A stretch of 32,213 nt of DNA from an uncultured Pseudovibrio sp. (GCA_947502585.1 CANNAV010000034.1:1-32213), one strand, 5' to 3'. Shown: positions 23,265 through 32,064, numbered from the stretch's first letter. Notes: a model not told the origin generated them from the sequence alone. Translations and numbers: made by a program.

Positions 23265-23789
23265 TCAATCGCAGGACTTTGGTTTCATCACTCCTGGATT
23301 TTTCGCTTTAGCCATGAGATCCAAATGGTATTGCCGCTTGGTGTCTATTGGCAGCTGCGCCATGTCTCTGGCCTGAACCGGCTCATCTCCCTGAATGACG
23401 ATGGCCTTCAGGCGGTCATACAGGATTGCCGGGGCGACCGGTTTAGCAAGGAAGTAATTTACGCCAGCATTGCGCGCCGCAACAACAACAGAGCGGCGAG
23501 AATCTGCAGATATGACGATAACAGGGGTCTTAGCGATTTCAGTATCTTCGTCCTGTCTGACGATGCGCAGGAAGTTATTACCATCAATCGGGTGCATGAT
23601 CCAGTCGCACAAAACAATAGCTGGCCTGCGATCAAGCAGAATTGCAATCGCGTCAGCACCGTCCCCCGCTTCGAAGATTGAACGCACACCAAAGCCAGAG
23701 ATCATGGTGCGCAAAATGGAACGCATGTAATTGTTGTCGTCCACGATAAGGATTGAACAGCCAGCCAACAAAGATTCACTCTGAAGCAA
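23265..23789 (-). CDS. Single-domain response regulator (CheY-like receiver) with C-terminal tail
   Basis: This is a receiver protein of about 174 aa. From the first possible residue it has the acidic pair DD (18-19), the phosphoacceptor Asp63 (LCDWIM), Ser95 (VIVISADS) and Lys117 (FLAKPV). No output domain follows, only about 45 basic residues ending MAKAKNPGVMKPKSCD. Translation starts at one of two adjacent TTG codons: GGGAG precedes 23789 by 6 nt and 23792 by 3 nt, and no ATG precedes the domain. No kinase gene is adjacent. The histidine kinase at 6.9 kb is a possible partner, as is any other kinase in the genome. Confidence 0.85.
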   Translation of the reverse strand: MLQSESLLAGCSILIVDDNNYMRSILRTMISGFGVRSIFEAGDGADAIAILLDRRPAIVLCDWIMHPIDGNNFLRIVRQDEDTEIAKTPVIVISADSRRSVVVAARNAGVNYFLAKPVAPAILYDRLKAIVIQGDEPVQARDMAQLPIDTKRQYHLDLMAKAKNPGVMKPKSCD

Positions 23790-23889
23790 CAAACTCTCCC
23801 TGACGGCGAAAAAAGAAATTTATCGAGCTGCTAAAGGCAGAAGGCGCATTACTCCAATTTCTATGTGCTTCGCATTAGAGTATTTACCA

Positions 23890-23921
23890 AAAAAACAGGG
23901 GCTGCACAATGTGCAGCCCCT
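23890..23921 (-). terminator. Rho-independent terminator of the DAHP synthase gene
   Basis: AGGGGCTGCAC and GTGCAGCCCCT form a perfect 11-bp stem with a 3-nt loop (23897-23921). On the minus strand it is followed by TGTTTTTTTGG. It lies 28 nt after the stop of the DAHP synthase gene. Confidence 0.93.
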
Positions 23922-23948
23922 GATCCCATATGAACACGCTGGATGTAG

Positions 23949-25319
23949 TTAAGTATTCACTGCAAGGCTCGTGTCAGAATCTTTTCTGAGGTTCTCTGCG
24001 ACAGTGAACGCCAGCTCCAGAGCCTGATCTGCATTGAGGCGAGGGTCACAATGGGTGTGATAACGATCGCCAAGCTGTTCCGCGGACAGTGCCCGTGCAC
24101 CACCGGTACATTCGGTTACGTTGCGGCCTGTCATTTCTACGTGAACACCACCTGCATGGGTGCCTTCAGCGCGGTGAACAGCAAAAAATGCCTCGACTTC
24201 ACGCAGAATACGCTCGAATGGACGTGTTTTGTATCCGTTTGCAGTGATGGTATTGCCGTGCATCGGGTCACATGACCAGACAACTTTCTTCCCCTCACGC
24301 TCAACAGCTCGTACCATTGCTGGCAGGTGCCCGAACACTTTATCATGACCGAAACGGGTGATCAGTGTCAGACGACCAGCTTCGTTTTCAGGGTTCAGAA
24401 CGTCAATCAGCCTGATCAGTTCTTCAGAATCAAGAGATGGACCACACTTAAGGCCAATCGGGTTCTTGATACCGCGGAAGAATTCAACATGAGCATGATC
24501 CAACTGACGCGTACGATCACCGATCCAGATCATGTGGCCGGATGTTGCGTAACATTCGCCAGTGGTGGAATCGATGCGTGTCAGCGCTTCTTCGTAACCC
24601 AGAAGCAATGCTTCGTGACTTGTGAAGAAATCGGTGGAACGCAACTGGGGTGTGTTGTCAGGATCAATGCCGCAGGCGCGCATGAAGGACAGCGCATCAG
24701 AAATGCGATCTGCCATTTCCTGATAGCGATCTGCCTGCGGGCTGTCTTTTACGAAGCCAAGCATCCACCGTTGCACGTGGTCCAGATTGGCAAAGCCACC
24801 TTGTGCAAACGCACGGATCAGGTTCAAGGTCGCGGCGGACTGCCGATACGCTTTCACCTGCCGCTCCGGGTCCGGAATACGGGACTCTTTGTTGAACTCG
24901 ATGCCATTTATGATGTCGCCCCGGTAGCTTGGCAGCTCGATAGCGCCCTTCTTCTCAATATTGGAAGAACGCGGCTTTGCGAACTGACCAGCAATACGGC
25001 CCACTTTTACGACTGGTTGCTGTGCACCATAGGTGAGCGCCACAGCCATTTGCAGGAATGCTCTGAAAAAGTCACGAATGTGATCAGCGTGATGTTCTGC
25101 AAAACTCTCCGCACAATCACCACCTTGCAAGAGGAATCCACGCCCCTCGGCAACATCAGCAAGCTGCGCTTTCAACTTGCGCGCCTCACCTGCAAACACG
25201 AGCGGCGGATAAGTTGCCAGGCGACTTTCAACGTCTGCCACTGCTTCCTTATCTGGATAGTCCGGGACCTGCACGATCGGTTTTGATCGCCAGGAATCCG
25301 GTGTCCATTTCTCCGCCAT
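23949..25319 (-). CDS. 3-deoxy-7-phosphoheptulonate synthase, class II
   Basis: This enzyme condenses phosphoenolpyruvate and erythrose 4-phosphate, the entry step of the shikimate pathway to aromatic amino acids. It is a 456-aa class II (plant/AroAII-type) enzyme: [20 protein letters not shown], the [14 protein letters not shown] signature, [26 protein letters not shown] and CTGGARAL are all present. GGAG lies 7 nt before the ATG. The gene stands alone with a strong terminator downstream and a 351-bp gap upstream. I saw no leader peptide with aromatic codons. The symbol varies between species (aroF, aroG, aroA2), so none is assigned. Confidence 0.95.
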   Translation of the reverse strand: MAEKWTPDSWRSKPIVQVPDYPDKEAVADVESRLATYPPLVFAGEARKLKAQLADVAEGRGFLLQGGDCAESFAEHHADHIRDFFRAFLQMAVALTYGAQQPVVKVGRIAGQFAKPRSSNIEKKGAIELPSYRGDIINGIEFNKESRIPDPERQVKAYRQSAATLNLIRAFAQGGFANLDHVQRWMLGFVKDSPQADRYQEMADRISDALSFMRACGIDPDNTPQLRSTDFFTSHEALLLGYEEALTRIDSTTGECYATSGHMIWIGDRTRQLDHAHVEFFRGIKNPIGLKCGPSLDSEELIRLIDVLNPENEAGRLTLITRFGHDKVFGHLPAMVRAVEREGKKVVWSCDPMHGNTITANGYKTRPFERILREVEAFFAVHRAEGTHAGGVHVEMTGRNVTECTGGARALSAEQLGDRYHTHCDPRLNADQALELAFTVAENLRKDSDTSLAVNT

Positions 25320-25670
25320 CTTAAAACTCCATCAATACGGCATGCTGCCAGCGCGCCCAATGCGCTTGTCTTCGGCAGCGTTAATTCTTTGAGCTGTTCT
25401 CATCTTGTGACAAAAGCCAAGGAAGCTTATACACGCAGCCCATTTGTCTGACTAGGGGGACGTATAAGTTGATTTATCGCTGCAGGTTGAGGACACCTCA
25501 AAAAAATCTGGTCTTATGAGAATGCATCAAAGCACCCCACCGAAGAGCTGCCATCTTCCAAAATATTCATATTTTACAGATAAATATTTCAAATTATTCT
25601 TCAAGATCGCAGATGAACATCTGTGTAAAGATACATGAAGCGTTCATACTCGCGATACATTAGGCTTGTT
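25320..25670. other. Gene-free upstream region of the DAHP synthase gene
   Basis: This 351-bp AT-rich stretch has no convincing coding sequence. It contains a small hairpin, TTGAGG-ACA-CCTCAA (25487-25501), and a 14-bp palindrome, CAGATG-AA-CATCTG (25610-25623). Neither is followed by a T-run on the minus strand. The DAHP synthase promoter should be here. Confidence 0.5.
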
Positions 25671-26044
25671 TCAGCGATTTAAATATTGAGCATTCACAGA
25701 TTTTAGAAGATCGTCAATCGTTCCCGCAAGTTCATTGGATATGATGACGGCACGTGGATAATACGGGTTAGCACGATCATTGAGGATTGGTACACGACCC
25801 AGCCATCCGTGGTTTCTATTAAAGTGCAGCAGCCCGCATGGCCCCACAGACGACGGAAGCCAGCCATGACGCAATCTACATAGCTTTGCAAGACTGGATG
25901 CTCATCATTGCCCCAGTGAGCATACTGGTTCTGCACCTGATAGAGGAACGTGTCTGCTGGCAACGTTTTCTCGTTTACAAGTGAACCATAACCAAAATAG
26001 CAAATCCGGTCCTTTGTGAGGTCAGTCACGGGTATCCCTATCAA
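25671..26044 (-). pseudogene. Decayed gamma-glutamylcyclotransferase-like gene
   Basis: The first frame begins near 26044 and has the GGCT-like nucleotide-fold start RICYFGYGSLVNEKTLPA. It then jumps directly to what is normally the C-terminal part: ILQSYVDCVMAGF-like sequence (VLQSYVDCVMAGFRRLWGH) and LIETTDGW. The second frame continues RVPILNDRANPYYPRAVIIS to a stop at 25671. So the gene has both a large internal deletion, roughly 80 or more residues including the region that should carry the catalytic Glu, and a frameshift near 25805. Intact relatives are about 180-200 aa (recalled, not measured). Loss looks recent, since both remaining parts are still well conserved. Confidence 0.72.
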
Positions 26045-26075
26045 AACGAGAAAGATGCCCTGCTCCGGATGCAGT

Positions 26076-26110
26076 ACAAAAAAGAACCGCTCTCAAGAAC
26101 GAGCGGCTCT
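26076..26110 (-). terminator. Rho-independent terminator of gor
   Basis: On the minus strand AGAGCCGCTC pairs with GAGCGGTTCT (one mismatch) around an 8-nt loop and is followed by TTTTTT. It lies 18 bp after the gor stop codon. Confidence 0.85.
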
Positions 26111-26128
26111 CAGGAAGCAGACTAAAGT

Positions 26129-27508
26129 TTAATTCTTGCGGATACGCTCAGATGGTTCGCGCATTGTCACCAGCTCTTCTGCAGAAGTTGGATGAACCGC
26201 GATGGTGCGGTCGTAGTCCGACTTGGTGGCGCTCATGGACAGAGTCACTCCGATTATCTGTATGAGTTCGCCAGAGTCTGGCCCCATGATGTGAATGCCG
26301 AGGATTTTGTCGGTATCTGCGTCTACCAGCATTTTGAGGAACATCATGCCAGATTTTCCTGAAAGAGTGTTCTTCATCGGACGGAAGGATGAGGAGTAGA
26401 CATCAATGTTGTTAAACCGCGCTTCAGCTTCTTCCTGTGTCAGCCCGACAGTGCCAATCTCAGGTTGAGAGAAGACTGCAGTCGGGATCATGGAGTGATC
26501 GACATGCCACTCGTTTCCGCCATAGGTGCTGTCGGCAAAAGCATGACCTTCCCGGATCGCAACTGGCGTCAGGTTGGCGCGATTGGTAACGTCGCCCACT
26601 GCAAAGATACTAGGCACAGAGCTCTGGCTTTGTGGGGAAACCACAATTGCGCCTGCATTATCGAGTTCAACACCAGCCTCTTCCAGACCAAGGCCTGCTG
26701 TGTTCGGGCGACGACCGATTGCGTACAGAACCTGATCGGCTTCAATCACCTCGCCCTCATGTGTGGTAACTGTCAGACCGCCCTCATGCTTCTCAATGGA
26801 TGCAATGGTGGATTTGGTTTTAACAGTGATGCCCTTTTCGACCATCTGTTCATGCAGGCCGGTACGCAGGTCCATATCGAAACCACGCAGGATTTCTTCA
26901 CCGCGATACAAAAGCGTAGTCTCAGACCCCATACCGTTAAAAATGCCAGCAAACTCAACGGCGATGTACCCACCGCCAACAACTACAGTCCGCTTCGGAA
27001 ACTCGGAGAGGTGGAAGGCTTCGTTGGAGGTGATGGTATATTCACAGCCAACAATGCCTGCATCAACCTTTGGTGTTGCGCCGACAGCGACGAGAATGCG
27101 CTCTGCAGTTATGACCTTATCTGTGGAAAGCAAACGAACAGTGTTCGGGCCTTCAATCACTGCGCGGCTGTCATGCAGTTCAACGCCGGACTTATCAAGG
27201 TTACGACGATAAATGCTTTCAAGACGGGTGATTTCCTTGTCTTTACTCTCCACAAGCTTATCAAAGTCGAAGGTCGGCGTGCCGTTCAGGCTCCACCCGT
27301 AACCGTCAGCATTTGCAAATTCCTCGGTGAATTTGGAGGCATAAACAAAGAGTTTTTTGGGAACACAACCGCGGATAACACAGGTACCGCCGTAGCGAAA
27401 TTCTTCAGCAATACCAACACGGGCACCATGGGTTGCGGCAATACGCGCTGCACGTACGCCGCCGGAACCTGCCCCAATAACAAAGAGGTCGTAGTCGAAA
27501 TTAGTCAT
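26129..27508 (-). CDS. gor: Glutathione-disulfide reductase
   Basis: This is a flavin disulfide reductase of 459 aa that reduces oxidised glutathione with NADPH in the cytoplasm. The FAD-binding motif is VIGAGSGGVRAARIA, and the redox-active disulfide lies in GGTCVIRGCVPKK (Cys43, Cys48), the form typical of alphaproteobacterial Gor. The NADPH site is VVVGGGYIAVEFAG, FAVGDVTNRANLTPVA binds FAD, and the C-terminal AVHPTSAEEL holds the catalytic His of the partner subunit. The ATG at 27508 is preferred over 27544 since a GGG-containing ribosome site precedes it and the protein then begins MTNFDYDLFVIG. It lies downstream of the DUF2059 gene on the same strand. A hairpin with CAGATA/TATCTG arms (27603-27635) lies in the intergenic region. 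Confidence 0.95.
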   Translation of the reverse strand: MTNFDYDLFVIGAGSGGVRAARIAATHGARVGIAEEFRYGGTCVIRGCVPKKLFVYASKFTEEFANADGYGWSLNGTPTFDFDKLVESKDKEITRLESIYRRNLDKSGVELHDSRAVIEGPNTVRLLSTDKVITAERILVAVGATPKVDAGIVGCEYTITSNEAFHLSEFPKRTVVVGGGYIAVEFAGIFNGMGSETTLLYRGEEILRGFDMDLRTGLHEQMVEKGITVKTKSTIASIEKHEGGLTVTTHEGEVIEADQVLYAIGRRPNTAGLGLEEAGVELDNAGAIVVSPQSQSSVPSIFAVGDVTNRANLTPVAIREGHAFADSTYGGNEWHVDHSMIPTAVFSQPEIGTVGLTQEEAEARFNNIDVYSSSFRPMKNTLSGKSGMMFLKMLVDADTDKILGIHIMGPDSGELIQIIGVTLSMSATKSDYDRTIAVHPTSAEELVTMREPSERIRKN

Positions 27509-27672
27509 TACAGCCCACTTTCGTTTGCAATAAACCTTATGCAACGACGTTTCGCTACGCTCTAAGGTCTTGTTTTATAAACACGCAGGCTCAGACTTGG
27601 GCCAGATACGCCCAAATTTCAAGGGGGCATATCTGATCTGACGTTCAATTTGGATTGCGATTTCGTGATCGC

Positions 27673-28188
27673 TTACTGAGCAGCCATTTCTGCAAGTTTC
27701 TTCCGTGCAATTGCAACCATGTCGGTGCTGATTGCATCACTCCACTGCTTTGCAGCACCGATGGTCAGTGCTGACAGTGTGCCAGACAGGTCTGCAAGAC
27801 GTTTGCCAGTGTCGGAGTTGTAAAAGGTTGCGATTTGGGTAAGCTGATCCTCGGAGAAACGACGTGCCCATACTTCATAAATTACCCTATCCAGCTCTTG
27901 ACGGCGCGGGATAAGTTCAACAGCAGCCTCGTTCACGGCGATGTCGATCTCAGCGCTCATTGCCGGATTCGAACGAATAAACAGGGTACGAGTACGCTCA
28001 GCAACATCTGGAAGGATGTTGTCAAAGTTCTCGATAGATTTTGTAGCACGAACAGCGGCTTTTGCCGCTTCGATGTGGCTTTCAGAAATGGAATTATCCT
28101 GAGCAATAACCGGGCTGGAAATCAGCATACCAGCAACAGCCAGTGATACAATACCTGCAATTGCTGCAGACTTGAACTTAGCGAGCAT
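27673..28188 (-). CDS. DUF2059 domain-containing exported protein
   Basis: This is a 171-aa protein with a signal peptide ending VIAQ (about residue 29) and a helical DUF2059 domain, recognised by YEVWARRFSEDQLTQIATFY followed by NSDTGKRLADLSGTL. AAGGGAAG lies upstream of the ATG. Family members are periplasmic and of unknown function. In alphaproteobacteria they commonly sit between rpiA and gor, as here. The gene begins 54 bp after rpiA and may be cotranscribed with it. Confidence 0.88.
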   Translation of the reverse strand: MLAKFKSAAIAGIVSLAVAGMLISSPVIAQDNSISESHIEAAKAAVRATKSIENFDNILPDVAERTRTLFIRSNPAMSAEIDIAVNEAAVELIPRRQELDRVIYEVWARRFSEDQLTQIATFYNSDTGKRLADLSGTLSALTIGAAKQWSDAISTDMVAIARKKLAEMAAQ

Positions 28189-28227
28189 AAATTGGCTTCC
28201 CTTTATTTTTATCAGCTGCCCTAAAAT

Positions 28228-28243
28228 AACTGTCGGGACAGTT
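28228..28243 (-). terminator. Possible weak terminator at the end of rpiA
   Basis: AACTGTC and GACAGTT form a near-perfect palindrome (six RNA pairs with a 4-nt loop) touching the rpiA stop codon, followed on the minus strand by ATTTTAG. It is short and may only attenuate readthrough into the DUF2059 gene. Confidence 0.35.
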
Positions 28244-28932
28244 TAAGGTTCCAGGACACGAATTTCGTCAGTACCGGCAACATAGGCCCGTACTGCCATA
28301 TCAATAAACAACCCGTGCTCAACGACACCTGGAATAACTTCCAGACGTTTGGCCAGTGACTTCGGGTTGCTGATTGCCTGCAGATGGCAATCAAGAATGT
28401 AGTTGCCGTTATCGGTTACAAGTGGCTTCTCCCCTGACATACGCAGGATCATCTCACCTTGCAGCCCTTCAGCATCCAAGCAGTTTTGCATCATCTGGCG
28501 AGTGGCCTCAAGTCCGAACGGAACAACCTCCACCGGAAGCGGAAACTTTCCGAGGCTATCAACAATTTTGCTCTCATCAGCAATCACGAGCATGCGCCCG
28601 GAAGCAGCTGCAATGATTTTTTCGCGAAGCAGTGCAGCGCCACCGCCTTTGATAAGGTTCAGCTGCGGATCAATCTCATCCGCCCCATCAATCACCAAAT
28701 CCAGTATCGGCGCCTCATCCAGTGTGGTCAACGGCACTCCCAGCTCATCACAAAGATCTTTAGAATAAGAGGAAGCCGGCACCCCGATGACATCAAACCC
28801 ATCCTTCACCATCTTTGCCAGAAGTCGGATTAACTCGTTGACTGTTGATCCAGAACCTATCCCCAGTTTCATACCGGGTTTAACTTCCCTGAGTGCTGCA
28901 GCTGCGGCCTGCGCCTTCAAACTCATTGCCAT
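28243..28932 (-). CDS. rpiA: Ribose-5-phosphate isomerase A
   Basis: RpiA interconverts ribose 5-phosphate and ribulose 5-phosphate in the pentose phosphate pathway. At 229 aa from the ATG at 28932 (or 28926) it has normal length; the open frame back to 29178 adds 82 unrelated residues and overlaps the divergent gph. Motifs are LGIGSGSTVNELI (phosphate binding), VIDGADEIDPQLNLIKGGGA with the catalytic Asp pair, and LREKIIAAAS. GGGGAAGAG lies upstream, though at long spacing. It is divergent from gph across a 236-bp spacer that should hold both promoters. Confidence 0.95.
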   Translation of the reverse strand: MAMSLKAQAAAAALREVKPGMKLGIGSGSTVNELIRLLAKMVKDGFDVIGVPASSYSKDLCDELGVPLTTLDEAPILDLVIDGADEIDPQLNLIKGGGAALLREKIIAAASGRMLVIADESKIVDSLGKFPLPVEVVPFGLEATRQMMQNCLDAEGLQGEMILRMSGEKPLVTDNGNYILDCHLQAISNPKSLAKRLEVIPGVVEHGLFIDMAVRAYVAGTDEIRVLEP

Positions 28933-29168
28933 CTGACTAATTTCTCTTCCCCTTACCCTAAGTTGCCAGAAACCATTCACAGACAGGAACAAGTCTGCCC
29001 AGTTGTTGCGCCTGGGTCTACTCTGACATAACTCCTGCTGATTACCATGAGGTGCGTGTCCCGCCAAGCAGCAATCCACCCAGCAAACTATAGGTTTTCC
29101 TCGGAATTGACTTCGCGGTGAAATTCGGTAGTGTGTCGCGAATTTTCTAAACAGAAACGAGCTTAAGT

Positions 29169-29852
29169 ATGACAACACCAGTTCTGGTTTTCGACCTAGA
29201 CGGTACTCTCCTGGAGACCATGAGAGACCTCACAGCGTCGCTGAATCATGTTTTGGTAGAAGCCGGTTTTGAAGCCATTGAGCCTGAACGGGTCCGGAAA
29301 ATGCTCGGCGCTGGCGTAAAAGTGCTAATGAGCCGTGCGCTTGAAGCAAGCAAGATTGAAGTTACAGATGAGGTACTGGGACCATTGCTTGCCAAGTTCA
29401 TTCGCTACTACGAGGCTCATATTGCAGATAAGACCTATGCTTTTCCGCAGGCGTTGGAAACAGTTGCACGGATGAGAGATGCTGGCTGGAAAACAGCTAT
29501 CTGCACAAACAAACTGGAAAAACTGGCCAAACCGCTGGTTCGGGCCATGGAAATGGAACACCTGTTTGATGCTGTTGTGGGCGGAGACACCTTCTCCAAG
29601 AACAAGCCGGATGCGATGCCAGTTTTTGGCGCAATCGACATTGCCGGAGGTTCCCGTGCAGGCTCTATCGTCATTGGCGATTCCAAGGCTGACATTAGCG
29701 CTGCACGTAACGCTGGCCTGCCAGTAATAGCCGTTGACTTTGGCTACACAGATATTCCTGTCCGAGAACTCGGGCCTGATGTGGTAATTTCTCACTACAA
29801 CCAGCTGGAAGCGGCTATCAAAGAGTTGAGTACAGAGAACACCCCTACCTAA
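29169..29852 (+). CDS. gph: Phosphoglycolate phosphatase (HAD family)
   Basis: This HAD-superfamily phosphatase (227 aa) is expected to hydrolyse 2-phosphoglycolate, a repair and photorespiratory by-product. Motif I is VFDLDGTLLET (nucleophile Asp9, acid/base Asp11), motif II is AICTNK, the motif III lysine is in FSKNKPDA, and motif IV is VIGDSKADISAARNAG. A helical cap domain lies between motifs I and II. The context next to rpiA is typical of alphaproteobacteria. HAD phosphatases of this subgroup can have other sugar-phosphate substrates, so the specific name is likely but not proven. Confidence 0.88.
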   Translation: MTTPVLVFDLDGTLLETMRDLTASLNHVLVEAGFEAIEPERVRKMLGAGVKVLMSRALEASKIEVTDEVLGPLLAKFIRYYEAHIADKTYAFPQALETVARMRDAGWKTAICTNKLEKLAKPLVRAMEMEHLFDAVVGGDTFSKNKPDAMPVFGAIDIAGGSRAGSIVIGDSKADISAARNAGLPVIAVDFGYTDIPVRELGPDVVISHYNQLEAAIKELSTENTPT

Positions 29853-29878
29853 CTCTTTGATATTGATATCATAAACCC

Positions 29879-29915
29879 TACCGCCCCTGTTCGTTCAGCG
29901 GGCGGTAATTTTGTT
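29879..29915 (+). terminator. Rho-independent terminator of gph
   Basis: TACCGCCC (29879-29886) pairs perfectly with GGGCGGTA (29900-29907) around a 13-nt loop, followed by ATTTTGTTT. It lies 26 bp after the gph stop. Confidence 0.85.
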
Positions 29916-30103
29916 TACAGCCGCAAAGCTGCCCCAGTTCCCCCACGTAAATCCCTTCAATAAATCACTGCTTGGATCAATTTTTCGCTCAATGCAGTCA
30001 CATTCACCTGCGAAATATTCATTCAATCGGAAAGCCTTGTTTTCCAGTAAATGAACCTCAATACGGGAACACTTCACCACATCAGGTGCAAGTCAATTGC
30101 TGC

Positions 30104-31378
30104 ATGGTTAAAGCCTCACTCGTTTCACTGTTTGCGATCATTCTGGCCAGCGCGCTTGCGCAACTGGCGAGCACTGCTTTGCTGACAAGCTTGCCGCTTC
30201 AAATCTCCAGCATTGGCGGCTCTGCCTCTCAGGCTGGTCTTGTGGCAGGTGCTTACTCACTTGGTTTCATGGTGGGATGTATGCGTGGCGTAGGCATAAT
30301 CAACCGGATCGGGCATATCAGGGCCTTCGCCGGTGCGGCTGGTTTGACAGCCCTTCTGGTTTTGCTGTTCAAGAACACAGAGAGCATTATTTTCTGGACC
30401 GTTCTGCGGTTCTTCATGGGGGCGGCATTTGCGGTTTTGTTTGCTACTGCTGATGCATGGCTGAATGAATCTATCAAAGACGAAGTTCGTGGTCGTATTT
30501 TATCTGCGAACTCCATCGTGATTGGTGCAATGGCCATTCTCTCACAGATTTTCATCGCCAAGTTCACCCAGGTTCCATTGCAAATGCTGGAACTGCTCGC
30601 CACCGTTCTGCTGGCAGCTGTTGTATTGCTGTGCATGACCCGCTCGGTTCCACCACGCATATGCAAAGCCAGCCGTATTAAGTTCAAAGAGATCTGGGAC
30701 AGGTCCCCTGTCGCGGTGCTCGGTGCTTTTGCATCCGGCGCAATTGTCACCAGTCTGTTGACAATTGTTCCCTATTCTCTTTCTAAAGCCGGGGTTGGTA
30801 ACAGCACCACAGCTCTTATAATTGCGATGATCTACGTTGGCCGTTTGATGTTCCAGTGGCCGTTTGGTTCTCTTGCTGACCGAATAGACCGAAAATGGCT
30901 CATCCTTGGCTCCTCTGCACTGATCACTCTCATCATGGTCACCTTCCTGATTGCTGATCCGTTCACTGACTGGAACTCTGCCTTTTTGCGCAATTATCAC
31001 CTGCTGAGCATTCTGGGGCTGCTGCTGGTTGTTCTCGGAGGTCTCTCTTTTCCGTTGCAATCCATCTGCGTGGCTCACGCATTTGAACGTAAGCCAGAAA
31101 ATAGTGTTGCATTGTCCACCTATCTGCTTTTCATCTGGGCTGCAGGAAGTGTCGTGGGTCCAACACTGATCAGCATCCTTGCGCCGGTGCTTGGTTCCAG
31201 GACGCCAGAACTCATTATGATTGGTCTAAGCGGTTCGCTTGCTCTGTTCACCGCCTATCGGCTTAATATGGCAAGGCTGTTCTTTGCTCGCCGTTCCACA
31301 CGTAACCCATTGCTCAATATTAGCAACATGCCATACGTAAGTAATCACCATGCCCAGGCACCAGATAAATACGAGTAG
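30104..31378 (+). CDS. Major facilitator superfamily transporter, YcaD-like
   Basis: This is a 424-aa MFS protein with about 12 hydrophobic segments. Motifs include GLVAGAYSLGFMVGC, FFMGAAFAVLFATADAWLNE (typical of the YcaD/UbiN-type group) and the loop motif GSLADRIDRKWL in the second half. The ATG at 30104 has only a distant AGGTG, and the in-frame GTG at 30086 is an alternative. The open frame from 29972 has no membrane character before 30104. The substrate is unknown. It is preceded by the gph terminator and followed by its own, so it is probably monocistronic. Confidence 0.85.
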   Translation: MVKASLVSLFAIILASALAQLASTALLTSLPLQISSIGGSASQAGLVAGAYSLGFMVGCMRGVGIINRIGHIRAFAGAAGLTALLVLLFKNTESIIFWTVLRFFMGAAFAVLFATADAWLNESIKDEVRGRILSANSIVIGAMAILSQIFIAKFTQVPLQMLELLATVLLAAVVLLCMTRSVPPRICKASRIKFKEIWDRSPVAVLGAFASGAIVTSLLTIVPYSLSKAGVGNSTTALIIAMIYVGRLMFQWPFGSLADRIDRKWLILGSSALITLIMVTFLIADPFTDWNSAFLRNYHLLSILGLLLVVLGGLSFPLQSICVAHAFERKPENSVALSTYLLFIWAAGSVVGPTLISILAPVLGSRTPELIMIGLSGSLALFTAYRLNMARLFFARRSTRNPLLNISNMPYVSNHHAQAPDKYE

Positions 31379-31401
31379 TGTAGAGCCGATAATATCAGCT
31401 G

Positions 31402-31434
31402 GAATTCCGTGTTTGAAAATTTTGGAATTCTTTT
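31402..31434 (+). terminator. Rho-independent terminator of the YcaD-like gene
   Basis: GAATTCC (31402-31408) pairs with GGAATTC (31424-31430) around a 15-nt loop and is followed by TTTT. It lies 23 bp after the stop codon. Confidence 0.6.
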
Positions 31435-31455
31435 GGGAAAAGTTTCTGCAGGGGC

Positions 31456-31484
31456 TTGCTAGAACCCGTCAAAGGCCCTAAACA
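31456..31484 (+). promoter_or_regulatory. Candidate promoter of the tRNA-Val gene
   Basis: TTGCTA (31456-31461) and TAAACA (31479-31484) are separated by 17 nt, a fair match to a housekeeping -35/-10 pair, placed about 33 nt before the tRNA 5' end. Assigned by eye only. Confidence 0.4.
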
Positions 31485-31516
31485 CCTCCTCACGCCACAC
31501 GGCGTACCACCCTAAG

Positions 31517-31592
<76 letters not shown>

Positions 31593-31832
31593 TTTCTCTT
31601 TGATGATTTTAAGTCTCCCGAAAACCAGTGAGGCTTGTACTTGTTTTACCTTGTACATACACAGAGGCCACCATATTGCTCCAATGAGTTTTGGAAAGCG
31701 TTGCACCCTGGTATTTTCGTGGCATACATCACAACTCTATGTTTTGAAGCAGAAATTCTTTGAAAGCCTAAAACAGTTTTTGTAAGATGCACCTTTGAGA
31801 TTTGGGCGGCTTTAGAGATCAGGATTGCTTCT

Positions 31833-32015
31833 ATGAATCAGATATTTTTGTTTATCGGCAAAACCTTTGCAGCATCTGTAATGCTGTTCTTTTTTGTAGT
31901 TGTTTTCCAAACTGTGATGTATGGCGGCCCGGCGCGAGATGTCGCAGCCTTTATCTCGGGCGCAGGCGGTGTTTCTTACACATCTTTTGTGGCGATCCGA
32001 AACCGGAACGCCTGA
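31833..32015 (+). CDS. Small membrane protein, unknown function
   Basis: This is a 60-aa open frame with AGGA 8 nt before the ATG. One strongly hydrophobic helix (about residues 9-30, FAASVMLFFFVVVFQTVMYG) is followed by a short Gly/Ala-rich polar tail ending in RNRNA. A good terminator lies 25 bp downstream. I do not recognise a family. The combination of ribosome site, membrane helix and terminator makes it likely to be real. Confidence 0.55.
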   Translation: MNQIFLFIGKTFAASVMLFFFVVVFQTVMYGGPARDVAAFISGAGGVSYTSFVAIRNRNA

Positions 32016-32039
32016 TCAACTTGTTCGATCTCCACATAG

Positions 32040-32064
32040 AAAGGGAGCCGAAGCTCCCTTTTCT
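32040..32064. terminator. Strong terminator after the small membrane protein
   Basis: AAAGGGAGC and GCTCCCTTT form a perfect 9-bp stem with a CGAA tetraloop, followed on the plus strand by TTTTCT. On the minus strand it ends GCTCCCTTTCTATG, so it may also serve the gene entering from the right edge. Confidence 0.88.

Noticed and set aside
24327..25286. 319-codon open frame on the plus strand
   Set aside because: It is antisense to the class II DAHP synthase gene, which has all family motifs; the antisense product has no recognisable features.
25487..25501. Hairpin TTGAGG-ACA-CCTCAA as a terminator
   Set aside because: It is followed by an A-run on the plus strand and preceded, not followed, by the T-run on the minus strand, so it has the wrong polarity.
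26465..27565. 366-codon open frame on the plus strand
   Set aside because: It is antisense to gor and its composition mirrors gor codon use.
31600..31785. 61-codon open frame after tRNA-Val
   Set aside because: No ribosome site, unusual composition and no membrane or domain features; probably non-coding.
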